Shown here piece after piece: positions 43,024-50,855 of a stretch of DNA of 64,000 nt. Within the stretch, counting starts at the first letter, position 1, and every line of letters starts with the position of its first letter. The notes under the pieces were generated by a model, which made no database searches, was not told where the DNA came from, and saw nothing but the letters and a program-made list of their open reading frames with translations. The stretch spans positions 1-64,000 of the forward strand of contig CANBFE010000013.1 in the NCBI GenBank assembly GCA_947367855.1, written 5' to 3'. The DNA comes from an uncultured Lachnospiraceae bacterium. Lineage in GTDB: Bacteria > Bacillota > Clostridia > Lachnospirales > Lachnospiraceae. Both the position numbers and the translations under genes were made by a program.

Positions 43024-44970
43024 ATGAAAAAACGTCTGTCCCGATTTATTCTCTGTTGTATTGCCGCGTTTTTCCTCTATCCCTCCCTGCATATGTCGGC
43101 ATCCTCCCATGATGCCGGGGAGCGGGCCGATATCCTGTTTCTCCACGACACCCATTCCCACCTGAACAGCTTTTCCACAGTGGAAAACGGTCAGGATGTC
43201 ACTCTCGGTGGATTTGCCAGAATAAAAACCCTCATCGACGAAGTGAAGGAAGAGAATCCCGACGCCCTGTTTCTGGATGCAGGTGATTTTTCCATGGGAA
43301 CCCTGGTTCAGACTATCTTCCACACGGAGGCCGCAGAGCTTCGCATGCTTGGCGCCCTGGGGTGTGACGTGACCACACTGGGAAACCATGAATTCGACTA
43401 TCGTTCCCAGGGACTGGCCGGAGCCCTGGAGGCCGCTGTCTCCTGTGGGGAGACGATTCCCGCCATGGTCCTGTGCAACATAGACTGGGAAACCATGGAG
43501 GCTGAGGGGCTCAGCGCCGACCAGAAGCTGTTAAAGGACGCCTTTGCCCTCTATGGAATGAAAGACTATGTAGTACTGACAAAGGGCGGGCTGAAAATTG
43601 CCGTACTGGGCGTCTTCGGAGAAGATTCCCTTGCCTGCGCACCCACATGCGCGCTGAAATTCAGGGACATTTCCGAGGCAGCTGCCGCCACTGTAAAGGA
43701 AATCCGGGAAAATGAAGACGTAGACATGATCATCTGCGTCTCCCATGGGGGAACCAGTGACGACGAAGGTAAATCGGAAGACGAAATACTGGCAAAAAAT
43801 GTTCCGGAAATCGATTTGATTATAAGCGGGCACAGCCATACCACACTGGAACAGCCCATTCTGCACGGCAATACCTATGTGGTCTCCTGCGGTTCCTATG
43901 GCAGAAACCTGGGTTCCCTGTCCATGTCAAGAAATCCGGACGGACGCTGGCATATGGAACGCTATGACCTGCTCCCGGTTACGGAGGCTGTTTCTCCCGA
44001 CAGCGCCGCCCAGGAAAAAATCGACAGTCTGATGGAAAATGTAGACAGCTCCTATCTGGCCCGGTTCGGATATACCGGAGACCAGGTCCTAACCAGAAAT
44101 ACCGTCCAGTTTTCCACCTCCGATGACCTGTACAATACCCACACCGAACACAATCTGGGAAATCTTCTGGCTGATGCCTTCGCCTATGGGGTATCCCAGG
44201 CTGACGATGCAGATTCCCACCCTGTAGATGTAGCCATTGTTCCCTCGGGCTGTGTAAGGGATACTTTCGGCACAGGGGACATCACCGTGGAGGATGTATT
44301 TAATGCCTATTCCCTTGGCATCGGCGCGGACGGCGTTCCGGGATACCCGCTGATCAGTATGTATCTCACCGGAGCAGAACTGAAAACCGGAGCGGAGATC
44401 GATGCCTCCGTATCGGATTTCATGCCCTCTGCACGGCTGTATCTCAGCGGCTTCCACTTCTCCTTCAACCCAAACCGGCTGATTCTGAACAAGGTCACGG
44501 ACTGTTATATGACCAATGACCAGAACGAACGGATGGAGATAGAGGATGACCGGCTTTACCGGGTTGTATGTGATCTCTACAGCGGCCAGATGCTTGGCGC
44601 AGTAACGGATGTATCCTATGGCATTCTCTCCGTTCAGCCCAAATTTGCAGACGGCACTCCCATCGAAAACATCGAGGATGCCATTATCCTTTCCCACGGG
44701 CAGGAGGTAAAAGCCTGGGCCTCCGTGGCCGGATATCTGGATTCCATGGAGGACTCTGACGGAGATGGCATCTCCGATATGTCCCAGTACTATGCCGGCA
44801 CACAGGGGCGCAAAATCGTAGAAGACAGCAGGGCCATCGGAGATCTGCTGAAAAAACCCAATAAATTTGCCTTTATCATCCTGGCCATTGTACTCATGCT
44901 CCTGCTTCTGGCAGTTCTGCTGATCCGGTTCCTTGTCAGGCTTATCCGGAAAGCGGCAGGCCGAAATTGA
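43024..44970 (+). CDS. Surface 5'-nucleotidase / metallophosphatase
   Basis: A 648-residue exported protein. Signal peptide about 1-27; metallophosphatase domain with DILFLHDTHSHLN (39-48), FLDAGDFSMGT, TLGNHEFDYRSQG, CVSHGG and ISGHSHTTLEQP, all dinuclear-metal ligands; then the 5'-nucleotidase C-terminal substrate domain (about 350-560, NTEHNLGNLLADAFAYG-like and YPLISMYLTGAEL). A membrane segment at about 615-640 followed by RLIRKAAGR anchors it to the membrane. Likely releases nucleosides and phosphate from extracellular nucleotides. Monocistronic. Confidence 0.92.
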   Translation: MKKRLSRFILCCIAAFFLYPSLHMSASSHDAGERADILFLHDTHSHLNSFSTVENGQDVTLGGFARIKTLIDEVKEENPDALFLDAGDFSMGTLVQTIFHTEAAELRMLGALGCDVTTLGNHEFDYRSQGLAGALEAAVSCGETIPAMVLCNIDWETMEAEGLSADQKLLKDAFALYGMKDYVVLTKGGLKIAVLGVFGEDSLACAPTCALKFRDISEAAAATVKEIRENEDVDMIICVSHGGTSDDEGKSEDEILAKNVPEIDLIISGHSHTTLEQPILHGNTYVVSCGSYGRNLGSLSMSRNPDGRWHMERYDLLPVTEAVSPDSAAQEKIDSLMENVDSSYLARFGYTGDQVLTRNTVQFSTSDDLYNTHTEHNLGNLLADAFAYGVSQADDADSHPVDVAIVPSGCVRDTFGTGDITVEDVFNAYSLGIGADGVPGYPLISMYLTGAELKTGAEIDASVSDFMPSARLYLSGFHFSFNPNRLILNKVTDCYMTNDQNERMEIEDDRLYRVVCDLYSGQMLGAVTDVSYGILSVQPKFADGTPIENIEDAIILSHGQEVKAWASVAGYLDSMEDSDGDGISDMSQYYAGTQGRKIVEDSRAIGDLLKKPNKFAFIILAIVLMLLLLAVLLIRFLVRLIRKAAGRN

Positions 44971-44998
44971 CTTAAAATCCCATTGAAAATATACAGCG

Positions 44999-45264
44999 AG
45001 AGAGCGTATTGATTATCTTTCAATCAATACGCCCTCTCAAAACTCTCCATCCAATGGACTGTACCTCCTCTATTTAATTTTCGTTCGATTCTTCCATTTT
45101 ACCCCTGTGCTTTTCCACATTTTATTCTGTACCTGGTGTACTATAACGATTTGAATTTTGTTTCTTTCAGAAATTCGCTATCTGGATTGTGTACTGCACT
45201 TTCTGTCTGCCTTTAAATTCCTTTCTTATTTAATTGTCTTAAAATGGAAGATATCTCTTTGGTG
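44999..45264 (-). ncRNA. Candidate structured small RNA driven by an orphan promoter
   Basis: A perfect promoter (45271-45299) points left into a gene-free region. The predicted transcript starts near 45264. TCTTCCATTTTA near its 5' end (45251-45240) pairs perfectly over 12 bp with 45101-45090, enclosing about 138 nt; a smaller hairpin with GAATTT/AAATTC arms lies inside (45153-45176). The 3' end is a 15-bp hairpin with a two-base bulge (45000-45038). Just past the long-range stem is AGGAGG (45069-45064). Two tiny frames exist (45120-45070, 16 codons; 45050-45024, 8 codons), so a peptide-coding role is not excluded. I do not recognise the family. The convergent neighbour is the 5'-nucleotidase gene. 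Confidence 0.5.
45000..45038. terminator. Strong hairpin between the 5'-nucleotidase gene and the candidate RNA
   Basis: GAGAG plus CGTATTGATT (45000-45014) pair with AATCAATACG and CTCTC (45022-45038), two bases bulged. There is no long T-run on either strand, though the minus strand continues into TATATTTTC. It may end both convergent transcripts. Confidence 0.55.
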
Positions 45265-45270
45265 ATTCTC

Positions 45271-45299
45271 ATTATATACCTGTCCCCTCTATTTGTCAA
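45271..45299 (-). promoter_or_regulatory. Perfect consensus sigma-A promoter without a downstream gene
   Basis: Minus strand TTGACA (45294-45299), exactly 17 bases, TATAAT (45271-45276). Nothing coding of normal size lies downstream before the opposite-strand 5'-nucleotidase gene. Confidence 0.75.
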
Positions 45300-45401
45300 C
45301 ACTATTTTTGTGTTTTTATTAAATTATTTTATAATTGAATGCTTGAGTGTAATTTTTCTAAAATTTCAGACATTTCACTGACGGAGTTACATGAAACAGC
45401 C

Positions 45402-45430
45402 TTGACAGTCCTGCCCCCATGGAATATGAT
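45402..45430 (+). promoter_or_regulatory. Predicted sigma-A promoter of the aldose epimerase gene
   Basis: TTGACA (45402-45407), 17-base spacer, TATGAT (45425-45430), leaving a 5' leader of about 60 nt. The stretch 45300-45400 is AT-rich and I see nothing else in it. Confidence 0.7.
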
Positions 45431-45496
45431 ATTTTTATAACAATGATGTCTGCAATCTGTGTATAATACATTGAGGCAGGACACAAGGAGGGCGCT

Positions 45497-46375
45497 ATGG
45501 CAGTTTACGAGGTAAGAAACAAATTGATTTCCATTTCCGTCAACAGTCTTGGAGCAGAACTGAAATCCCTGAAAAGGCTGGACAGCGGAAAGGAATACAT
45601 GTGGTGCGGCGACGCCAGATACTGGGGCCGTACTTCGCCGATTCTTTTTCCCTTTGTGGGCGGGGTGAAAAACAGGGAATACAGAACCGGGGGCAGGGTC
45701 TATCACATGACCCAGCACGGCTTTGCCAGGGACATGGAGTTTTCACTGTTATCCCAAAGCGAAAACGAGATCTGGTTTGAGCTTCACTGGGATGAATCCA
45801 CACTGGAAAAATACCCTTACGCCTTTATTCTGAGGGCCGGGTACCGGATTGAGGAAAACCGGGTTACGGTTTTGTGGCAGGTGGAAAACCCGGGAGCAGA
45901 GACCCTGCACTTTTCCATCGGCGGACATCCTGCATTTAACTGCCCCCCGGAAGAGGGCACGGAGCAGACAGACTGTTTTCTGGATTTCGGCCCGGTAAAA
46001 GAAGTCCTCAGCACCGGAATCAGCGAAAACGGACTGGCCACTTCCCGTGAGGACTCTTATCCCCTGAAAAACGGACTTCTTCCTTTAACCGAAAATCTGT
46101 TTGACCGGGACGCCCTGGTAATCGAGAATCATCAGACCGACACGGCAGCCCTCTGCAGAAAGGACGGAACCAGGTATATCACAGTCACTATGGATGCTCC
46201 CCTTTTCGGCATCTGGTCTCCTCCCGGAAAAAAGGCTCCCTTTGTGTGTATTGAGCCCTGGTACGGCAGATGCGACAGCGAGGATTTTGAGGGTACTCTG
46301 GAAGAGCGGAAATGGGGCAACCAGGCAGCTCCCGGCGAAACCTGGGAGGCCTCCTATACCATCCAGGCAGAGTAA
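45497..46375 (+). CDS. Aldose 1-epimerase family protein
   Basis: A 292-residue galactose mutarotase-like protein of the YihR/LACX group. It carries the beta-sandwich motifs LGAELKSLKRLDSGKEYMW, SPILFPFVGGVKNREYR, MTQHGFARDMEF (catalytic-type His), HFSIGGHPAFNCP (second His) and FVCIEPWYGRCD (Glu). It interconverts anomers of a hexose or a phosphosugar; the substrate is not fixed by sequence. GGAGGG precedes the ATG. glnA follows 42 bp later and may be read from the same promoter. Confidence 0.9.
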   Translation: MAVYEVRNKLISISVNSLGAELKSLKRLDSGKEYMWCGDARYWGRTSPILFPFVGGVKNREYRTGGRVYHMTQHGFARDMEFSLLSQSENEIWFELHWDESTLEKYPYAFILRAGYRIEENRVTVLWQVENPGAETLHFSIGGHPAFNCPPEEGTEQTDCFLDFGPVKEVLSTGISENGLATSREDSYPLKNGLLPLTENLFDRDALVIENHQTDTAALCRKDGTRYITVTMDAPLFGIWSPPGKKAPFVCIEPWYGRCDSEDFEGTLEERKWGNQAAPGETWEASYTIQAE

Positions 46376-46417
46376 GCCCAGGCATTTTTATAATCCAACA
46401 GGAAAAGGAGTATGTTT

Positions 46418-47848
46418 ATGGACAAAATTGCAGCAATCAAAACACTCTGCCAGGAAAAGCAGATCCGCATGATCGACTTTAAAATGACGGACATTGACGG
46501 GCGCTGGCGGCATATCACCATTCCCGTGGAAAGGTTCGGAGAGGATACCTTTACTTACGGCATCGGCTTTGACGGTTCCAACTATGGCTATGCCCCCATT
46601 GAAAAAAGCGACATGGTATTCCTTCCGGATCCGGACACAGCCTATGTGGATCCCTTTGCCACCGTGCCCACCCTGACCATGTGCGGCAATGTGTGCACCA
46701 TCGGAAAAGGGGAGAACAAGCCTTTTGACCAGTACCCGAAAAATGTTTCCCTTCGGGCCGTGGAATACATGAAAGAACAGGGCATCGCGGACCGGATGGT
46801 CATCGGACCCGAATTCGAATTCTACCTCTTTGACAGCGCCCGCTTTGAAGTCACACCCAGGCAGTGCGGCTACCGCATCGACACCAGACAGGCGGACTGG
46901 AACCACAGTCTGGACACGGCAGGAAACAACGGCTACGAGGTTCCCCATAAGGGCGGATACCATATTGCGGCTCCCCAGGATGTGGGATACGATCTGCGCA
47001 GCCGCATGTGCATGATGATGGAAGACTGGGGTATCCGGGTGAAATACCACCACCATGAGGTAGGCGGACCGGGCCAGATGGAAATTGAAGTGGAACTGGC
47101 CGATATGCCTGACATGGCGGACAACACCATGATCATCAAATATATTATAAAGAACCTGGCGGCGCAGGAGGGAAAAACCGCAACTTTCCTGCCAAAGCCC
47201 ATCTATCAGGAGGCGGGCAGCGGCATGCATGTGCATATGCTGCTGTTCAAAGACGGACAACCCCTTTTTTATGACGAAAACGGATATTCCGGGCTGAGCC
47301 GCACCGCACATTACTTTATGGGCGGCCTTCTGAAGCACATTGCCTCCCTGTGTGCCTTCACCAACCCCTCCACAAACTCTTTCAAGCGCCTGGTGCCCGG
47401 ATATGAAGCTCCGGTTACCATAGGATATGCCACCTCCAACCGCAGCGCGGTGATACGGATACCTGCCTACGCCAAGTCCCCTGAGACCAAGCGCTTCGAA
47501 CTGAGGAACCCGGATGCCACAGCCAATCCCTACTACGCCTATGCTGCAATTCTCATGGCCGGACTGGACGGAATAGAAAATCAGATCGATCCTTCCGCCA
47601 ACGGCTGGGGACCTTATGACTGTAATCTTTACACACTCTCCCCGGAAGAGCAGAAAAAGATAAAGGGACTGCCCAAATCCCTGGGAGAAGCTCTGGATGC
47701 CCTGGAAGCTGACCATGATTACCTGACAAAGGGCGGCGTCTTCCCCCAACGTCTCATCGACATCTGGGTAGCCAGAAAACGCAGTGAATTAAAACAAATG
47801 GAGCAGATTCCCAATCCTGCAGAATTTAAAATGTACTACGATCTGTAA
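46418..47848 (+). CDS. glnA: Glutamine synthetase (type I)
   Basis: Makes glutamine from glutamate, ammonia and ATP, the main ammonia-fixing step. The 476-residue product has MIDFKMTDIDGRWRHITIP in the beta-grasp domain, FDGSNYGYAPIEKSDMVFLPD, the metal-site segment IGPEFEFYLFDSARFE, GQMEIEVELADM, GSGMHVHMLLFKDGQP and the C-terminal RFELRNPDATANPYYAYAA. I start at ATG 46418, seven bases after AAGGAG; the ATG at 46412 lies too near that site. No glutamine riboswitch or GlnR-type operator was recognised upstream. Confidence 0.95.
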   Translation: MDKIAAIKTLCQEKQIRMIDFKMTDIDGRWRHITIPVERFGEDTFTYGIGFDGSNYGYAPIEKSDMVFLPDPDTAYVDPFATVPTLTMCGNVCTIGKGENKPFDQYPKNVSLRAVEYMKEQGIADRMVIGPEFEFYLFDSARFEVTPRQCGYRIDTRQADWNHSLDTAGNNGYEVPHKGGYHIAAPQDVGYDLRSRMCMMMEDWGIRVKYHHHEVGGPGQMEIEVELADMPDMADNTMIIKYIIKNLAAQEGKTATFLPKPIYQEAGSGMHVHMLLFKDGQPLFYDENGYSGLSRTAHYFMGGLLKHIASLCAFTNPSTNSFKRLVPGYEAPVTIGYATSNRSAVIRIPAYAKSPETKRFELRNPDATANPYYAYAAILMAGLDGIENQIDPSANGWGPYDCNLYTLSPEEQKKIKGLPKSLGEALDALEADHDYLTKGGVFPQRLIDIWVARKRSELKQMEQIPNPAEFKMYYDL

Positions 47849-47969
47849 TGCAGTTATGCATGAAATCTGCCCTGCGCCTCTGTCCATGGATAAAACAGAT
47901 GTGTCAGGGCAGCAAAAATTTCATCTTTTCTATTGATTTTCCCCCGATTTATGTTATACTTGAGGTAAT

Positions 47970-48042
47970 GGGGCATTAGCGCAGTTGGGAGCGCGCAACA
48001 TTCGCATTGTTGAGGCCGTGGGTTCGAATCCCATATGCTCCA
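47970..48042 (+). tRNA. tRNA-Ala (anticodon CGC)
   Basis: Cloverleaf of 73 nt. Acceptor GGGGCAT (47970-47976) with ATGCTCC (48035-48041) contains the G3-U70 wobble pair that identifies tRNA-Ala. Anticodon stem CAACA/TGTTG, loop TTCGCAT, anticodon CGC at 48003-48005, T arm with GGTTCGAATCC, discriminator A at 48042, no encoded CCA. It reads only GCG. A TATACT-like box occurs about 15 bp upstream. Confidence 0.96.
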
Positions 48043-48053
48043 CGAGCCCATTG

Positions 48054-48086
48054 AAAAGGACTGTCAGCAGAATGACAGTCCTTTTT
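48054..48086 (+). terminator. Terminator after tRNA-Ala
   Basis: AAAAGGACTGTCA (48054-48066) pairs with TGACAGTCCTTTT (48073-48085) around a six-base loop and ends in a T-run. Works in both directions and also serves the convergent LysM gene. Confidence 0.9.
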
Positions 48087-48105
48087 GCCGTCCCCGTACT
48101 TCCCC

Positions 48106-49971
48106 TCATCTAACCGGAATCCTGAGTACCTGCCCTATGCTCAGATTGTCGCCTGTCAGCCCGTTCAGCTGCTTGATGGCATCCACAGTGGTATCATATC
48201 TTCTGGAAAGAAGCCAGAGTGTATCCCCGGAACGTACAGTGTATTCTATATAGGGAGAGGACTGGGAGCCCGGAATTTTCAGCACCTGTCCTACCTGAAT
48301 CAGGTTGCTTGTCAGTCCGTTGGCGCTCTTGATTGCATCCACAGTGGTATTGTACCGCTGCGCAATGAGCCAGAGGCTGTCCCCCGGCCGAACCACATAC
48401 TCACGGTTTCCTCCTCCGGACGGGCCGCCTCCCGAACCGCCCCCGGTTCCCGGCGGTGTGCCTCCTCCCGGCCCCGGCACATTCTGCCCGATTCCCCGGT
48501 AGACCTCATACAGCTTCTTCCAGGTGACCGCTCCCACGATTCCGTCAGGAGACAGCTGCATTGCCCGCTGAAAGGCAATTACGGCCTGCTGTGTGCCCGG
48601 CCCGAAGATTCCGTCCTGGGTCGGCGCAGGGACTGTGGGATAATATTCGGAAATAAGGTCCAACAGGTACTGCAGGGTAATTACATCCTGGCCTCTGGAA
48701 CCCTGCCTCAGCACACTCCCCGGCGGAACGGTTCCGATTCCGAGGTTGGTTCCCTCGCTGTCCAGTTCCGCCAGCCTGGCCACCGCCGCATACAGACTGG
48801 AAATTTTGTACCATGTGGATTTGCCCACAATTCCGTCCGCCGCCAGGCCGAAGATGCTCTGAAATTTAGTCACCGCTGCTCTGGTGCTGTCCCCGAAGGT
48901 CCCCGCCTCATCCGTGATTGCCGGAATGGCCGGATAATTCCTGCGTATTCTGTTCAGATATGTCTGAATGGTCTCCACATCCAGTCCCCTGCTGCCCACC
49001 CGAAGCGCAGTTCCCGGATAGGAGGAAGGCACATTCGCTATCACATTTGTCTCCACGATCTCCACATCGTCCGGATAATAACTGCGCAGAATCTGCAAAG
49101 GGGTAAGCCCCCTGTCTGCCAGGGTAACCGTCCCCCACTGTGACAGTCCCCCGCAGGTAACCGTGGTTCCATTGCAGAAGGATGTAAAATAAGGGGCATC
49201 CTGTCCCTGCCTTCTCACATATTCATTAAAGATTTCATCCGCCACCCTGCTGATAGACTCATAAATCGGCCGTCCGTATACGAAATTCTGGTCATAAGCC
49301 GTGCTGTTCGTAATATCGTAATCATAGCCACGACTTTTATACCACTCAGTGTAAATGCGGTTTAAAGCAAAGGTAATGATTGCATAAATGTTTGCCCGCA
49401 GGGACGCGTCCGGCCAGGTAGGGTAGATTTCACTGCTGGCCACATTTTTCACATAATCCGGAAAAGATACCTGCACATTGGACGCATAGGAACCCGGGGC
49501 TCCCAGGTGCACCGTTATGGGGTTTGGGATCACCACCTGCCGCAGAATACGCTCCGTGTCCCCCTCCCCGCCTTCCTGCTCCCGGTTTTCCTGCATGGCC
49601 ACGGCAGGCTTTCCCACAAAAATTCTTGTCTGCCCTGGCCTGCGCTGCCTCTCCTCCATGGGAACAAGGGCCAGGGGCTGAACCGCCGTCTCCCCCTCGT
49701 AAATGGGAATATGGGAAATAAACAGGGAATCAAAGCCCTCTTTCCCTGCCAATACATCATAGCTTTTGTATGGCAGCCCCGAATAATACTGGTTCTGGGA
49801 AAATCCCCTGTCCAGGGTCTCCAGGGGCACCTTCTGGGTCTCCCCGTTTTCATCCGTTTTCAGGTCATAGAGGAGTTCTCCCTGTTCCCCGACAATCTTC
49901 ACCTCCACGCCTTCCAACGGCACGGCATCATGAGCCGTTCGCGCCTGTATGACCAAATAGCCTATCGCCAT
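48106..49971 (-). CDS. Peptidoglycan-binding LysM protein with degenerate SpoIID-like domain
   Basis: A 621-residue protein without a signal peptide. Order: N-terminal beta-rich domain (1 to about 100), a domain at about 150-300 that resembles SpoIID (ITNSTAYDQNFVYGRP and TCGGLSQWGTVTLADRGLTPLQILRSYYP), two peptidoglycan-binding-1 repeats (about 325-395 and 425-495; each with VGSRGLDVETIQTYL-like and DGIVG...W signatures), a Gly/Pro linker, and two LysM modules (about 522-567 and 574-621). In SpoIID the second motif normally carries a His-Gly pair before G-x-S-Q; here it is Cys-Gly, so lytic activity is doubtful. The lack of a signal fits a spore-coat or mother-cell protein (inference). Confidence 0.8.
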   Translation of the reverse strand: MAIGYLVIQARTAHDAVPLEGVEVKIVGEQGELLYDLKTDENGETQKVPLETLDRGFSQNQYYSGLPYKSYDVLAGKEGFDSLFISHIPIYEGETAVQPLALVPMEERQRRPGQTRIFVGKPAVAMQENREQEGGEGDTERILRQVVIPNPITVHLGAPGSYASNVQVSFPDYVKNVASSEIYPTWPDASLRANIYAIITFALNRIYTEWYKSRGYDYDITNSTAYDQNFVYGRPIYESISRVADEIFNEYVRRQGQDAPYFTSFCNGTTVTCGGLSQWGTVTLADRGLTPLQILRSYYPDDVEIVETNVIANVPSSYPGTALRVGSRGLDVETIQTYLNRIRRNYPAIPAITDEAGTFGDSTRAAVTKFQSIFGLAADGIVGKSTWYKISSLYAAVARLAELDSEGTNLGIGTVPPGSVLRQGSRGQDVITLQYLLDLISEYYPTVPAPTQDGIFGPGTQQAVIAFQRAMQLSPDGIVGAVTWKKLYEVYRGIGQNVPGPGGGTPPGTGGGSGGGPSGGGNREYVVRPGDSLWLIAQRYNTTVDAIKSANGLTSNLIQVGQVLKIPGSQSSPYIEYTVRSGDTLWLLSRRYDTTVDAIKQLNGLTGDNLSIGQVLRIPVR

Positions 49972-50153
49972 ATCAATGGTTTCTCCTTTTACCTCTCAGC
50001 CATATTATATGAAACGAAAGCGGAATCCGTTACATTTCACGCCCTGAAACCAACATTTTATGCCATACTTATTATCCTGCGGGATTTTTCCCCGATATAT
50101 GTAGTAACAGCAAAAATGCTTCCCGATTCCGCCTGACGGAGAAAGGAGACTCC

Positions 50154-50855
50154 ATGGAAAAAATGATCGGCACAGACTATACCGCGAAAACCAGTTACAA
50201 TAGTGCGCAGACCCCCTCTGTGGGCAGCAGCGAAAAGACCGATGACAGCTTCGGTGACATGATGGCGGAAAAATACTGTCTTTCTCCCAGGGACATGACT
50301 TTGACGGAATACAAATTATATATTAATGATATAATAAACTCCCTTTATACGCATCCCTCCCAGAAACGCCTCAGTTGGTTTATCGACATCACGGATGCGG
50401 CTTATGAAAGAATGAAAAACGACCCTGCCTACGAACAGTGGGTTCTCGACTATATACAAAAGTCAAAATCCGTAAACTATGGCTGCCATGTGCCAAGATT
50501 CGCCCTGCTCCACATCGCCGATACCCGGGAAAAGTGCTATGGGTTTACCTGCGGCGCGCAGGATGATGAACGAGCCCGGCGCGCTGCGGCAAAGAAGCGC
50601 ATGCGGGAAGCCCAGGCCAAAAAGGCAAGGCGCAAAAAACTCCTGAAGGAATATTTGAAAAAGAAAGCCCAGGCCAAAAAACTGCAGGATAAACTTTTAA
50701 GCCAGAAGATAGCCAACCAGAAACTGGAACGTACCCGCCTGCTGAAATCCTGGAACGAAGAACGCCAGCGGGCCAGGGCTGCCCGGGCGTATGAGGCAAA
50801 CCTTTTCATGCTTGCCAGACGGGAGCAGCAGCTGGCATCCTCTCCACTACCTTGA
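50154..50855 (+). CDS. Unrecognised protein with basic coiled-coil C-terminus
   Basis: A 233-residue soluble protein I cannot assign. Residues 1-40 are Ser/Thr-rich; about 45-140 look globular (TLTEYKLYINDIINSLYTHP, AYEQWVLDYIQKS, RFALLHIADTREKCYGFTCG); about 145-225 are a continuous Lys/Arg/Ala/Gln-rich helix with ten or more KKA/RRA steps, likely a coiled coil that could bind nucleic acid or polyanions. Codon use looks like its neighbours, the ATG has AGGAG six bases upstream, and the length of the frame supports a real gene. Its last nine bases overlap the convergent C39 peptidase gene. Confidence 0.7.
   Translation: MEKMIGTDYTAKTSYNSAQTPSVGSSEKTDDSFGDMMAEKYCLSPRDMTLTEYKLYINDIINSLYTHPSQKRLSWFIDITDAAYERMKNDPAYEQWVLDYIQKSKSVNYGCHVPRFALLHIADTREKCYGFTCGAQDDERARRAAAKKRMREAQAKKARRKKLLKEYLKKKAQAKKLQDKLLSQKIANQKLERTRLLKSWNEERQRARAARAYEANLFMLARREQQLASSPLP

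Noticed and set aside
42583..43389. A 268-codon minus-strand frame reaching from the LCP gene into the 5'-nucleotidase start
   Set aside because: Out of frame with the LCP gene, crosses its promoter region and opposes a certain gene.
46376..46417. Possible glutamine riboswitch or GlnR operator before glnA
   Set aside because: The gap is only 42 bp and shows just a ribosome site; no TGTNA-type dyad seen.
46388..47749. A 453-codon minus-strand open frame
   Set aside because: Complement of glnA, which has all glutamine synthetase motifs.
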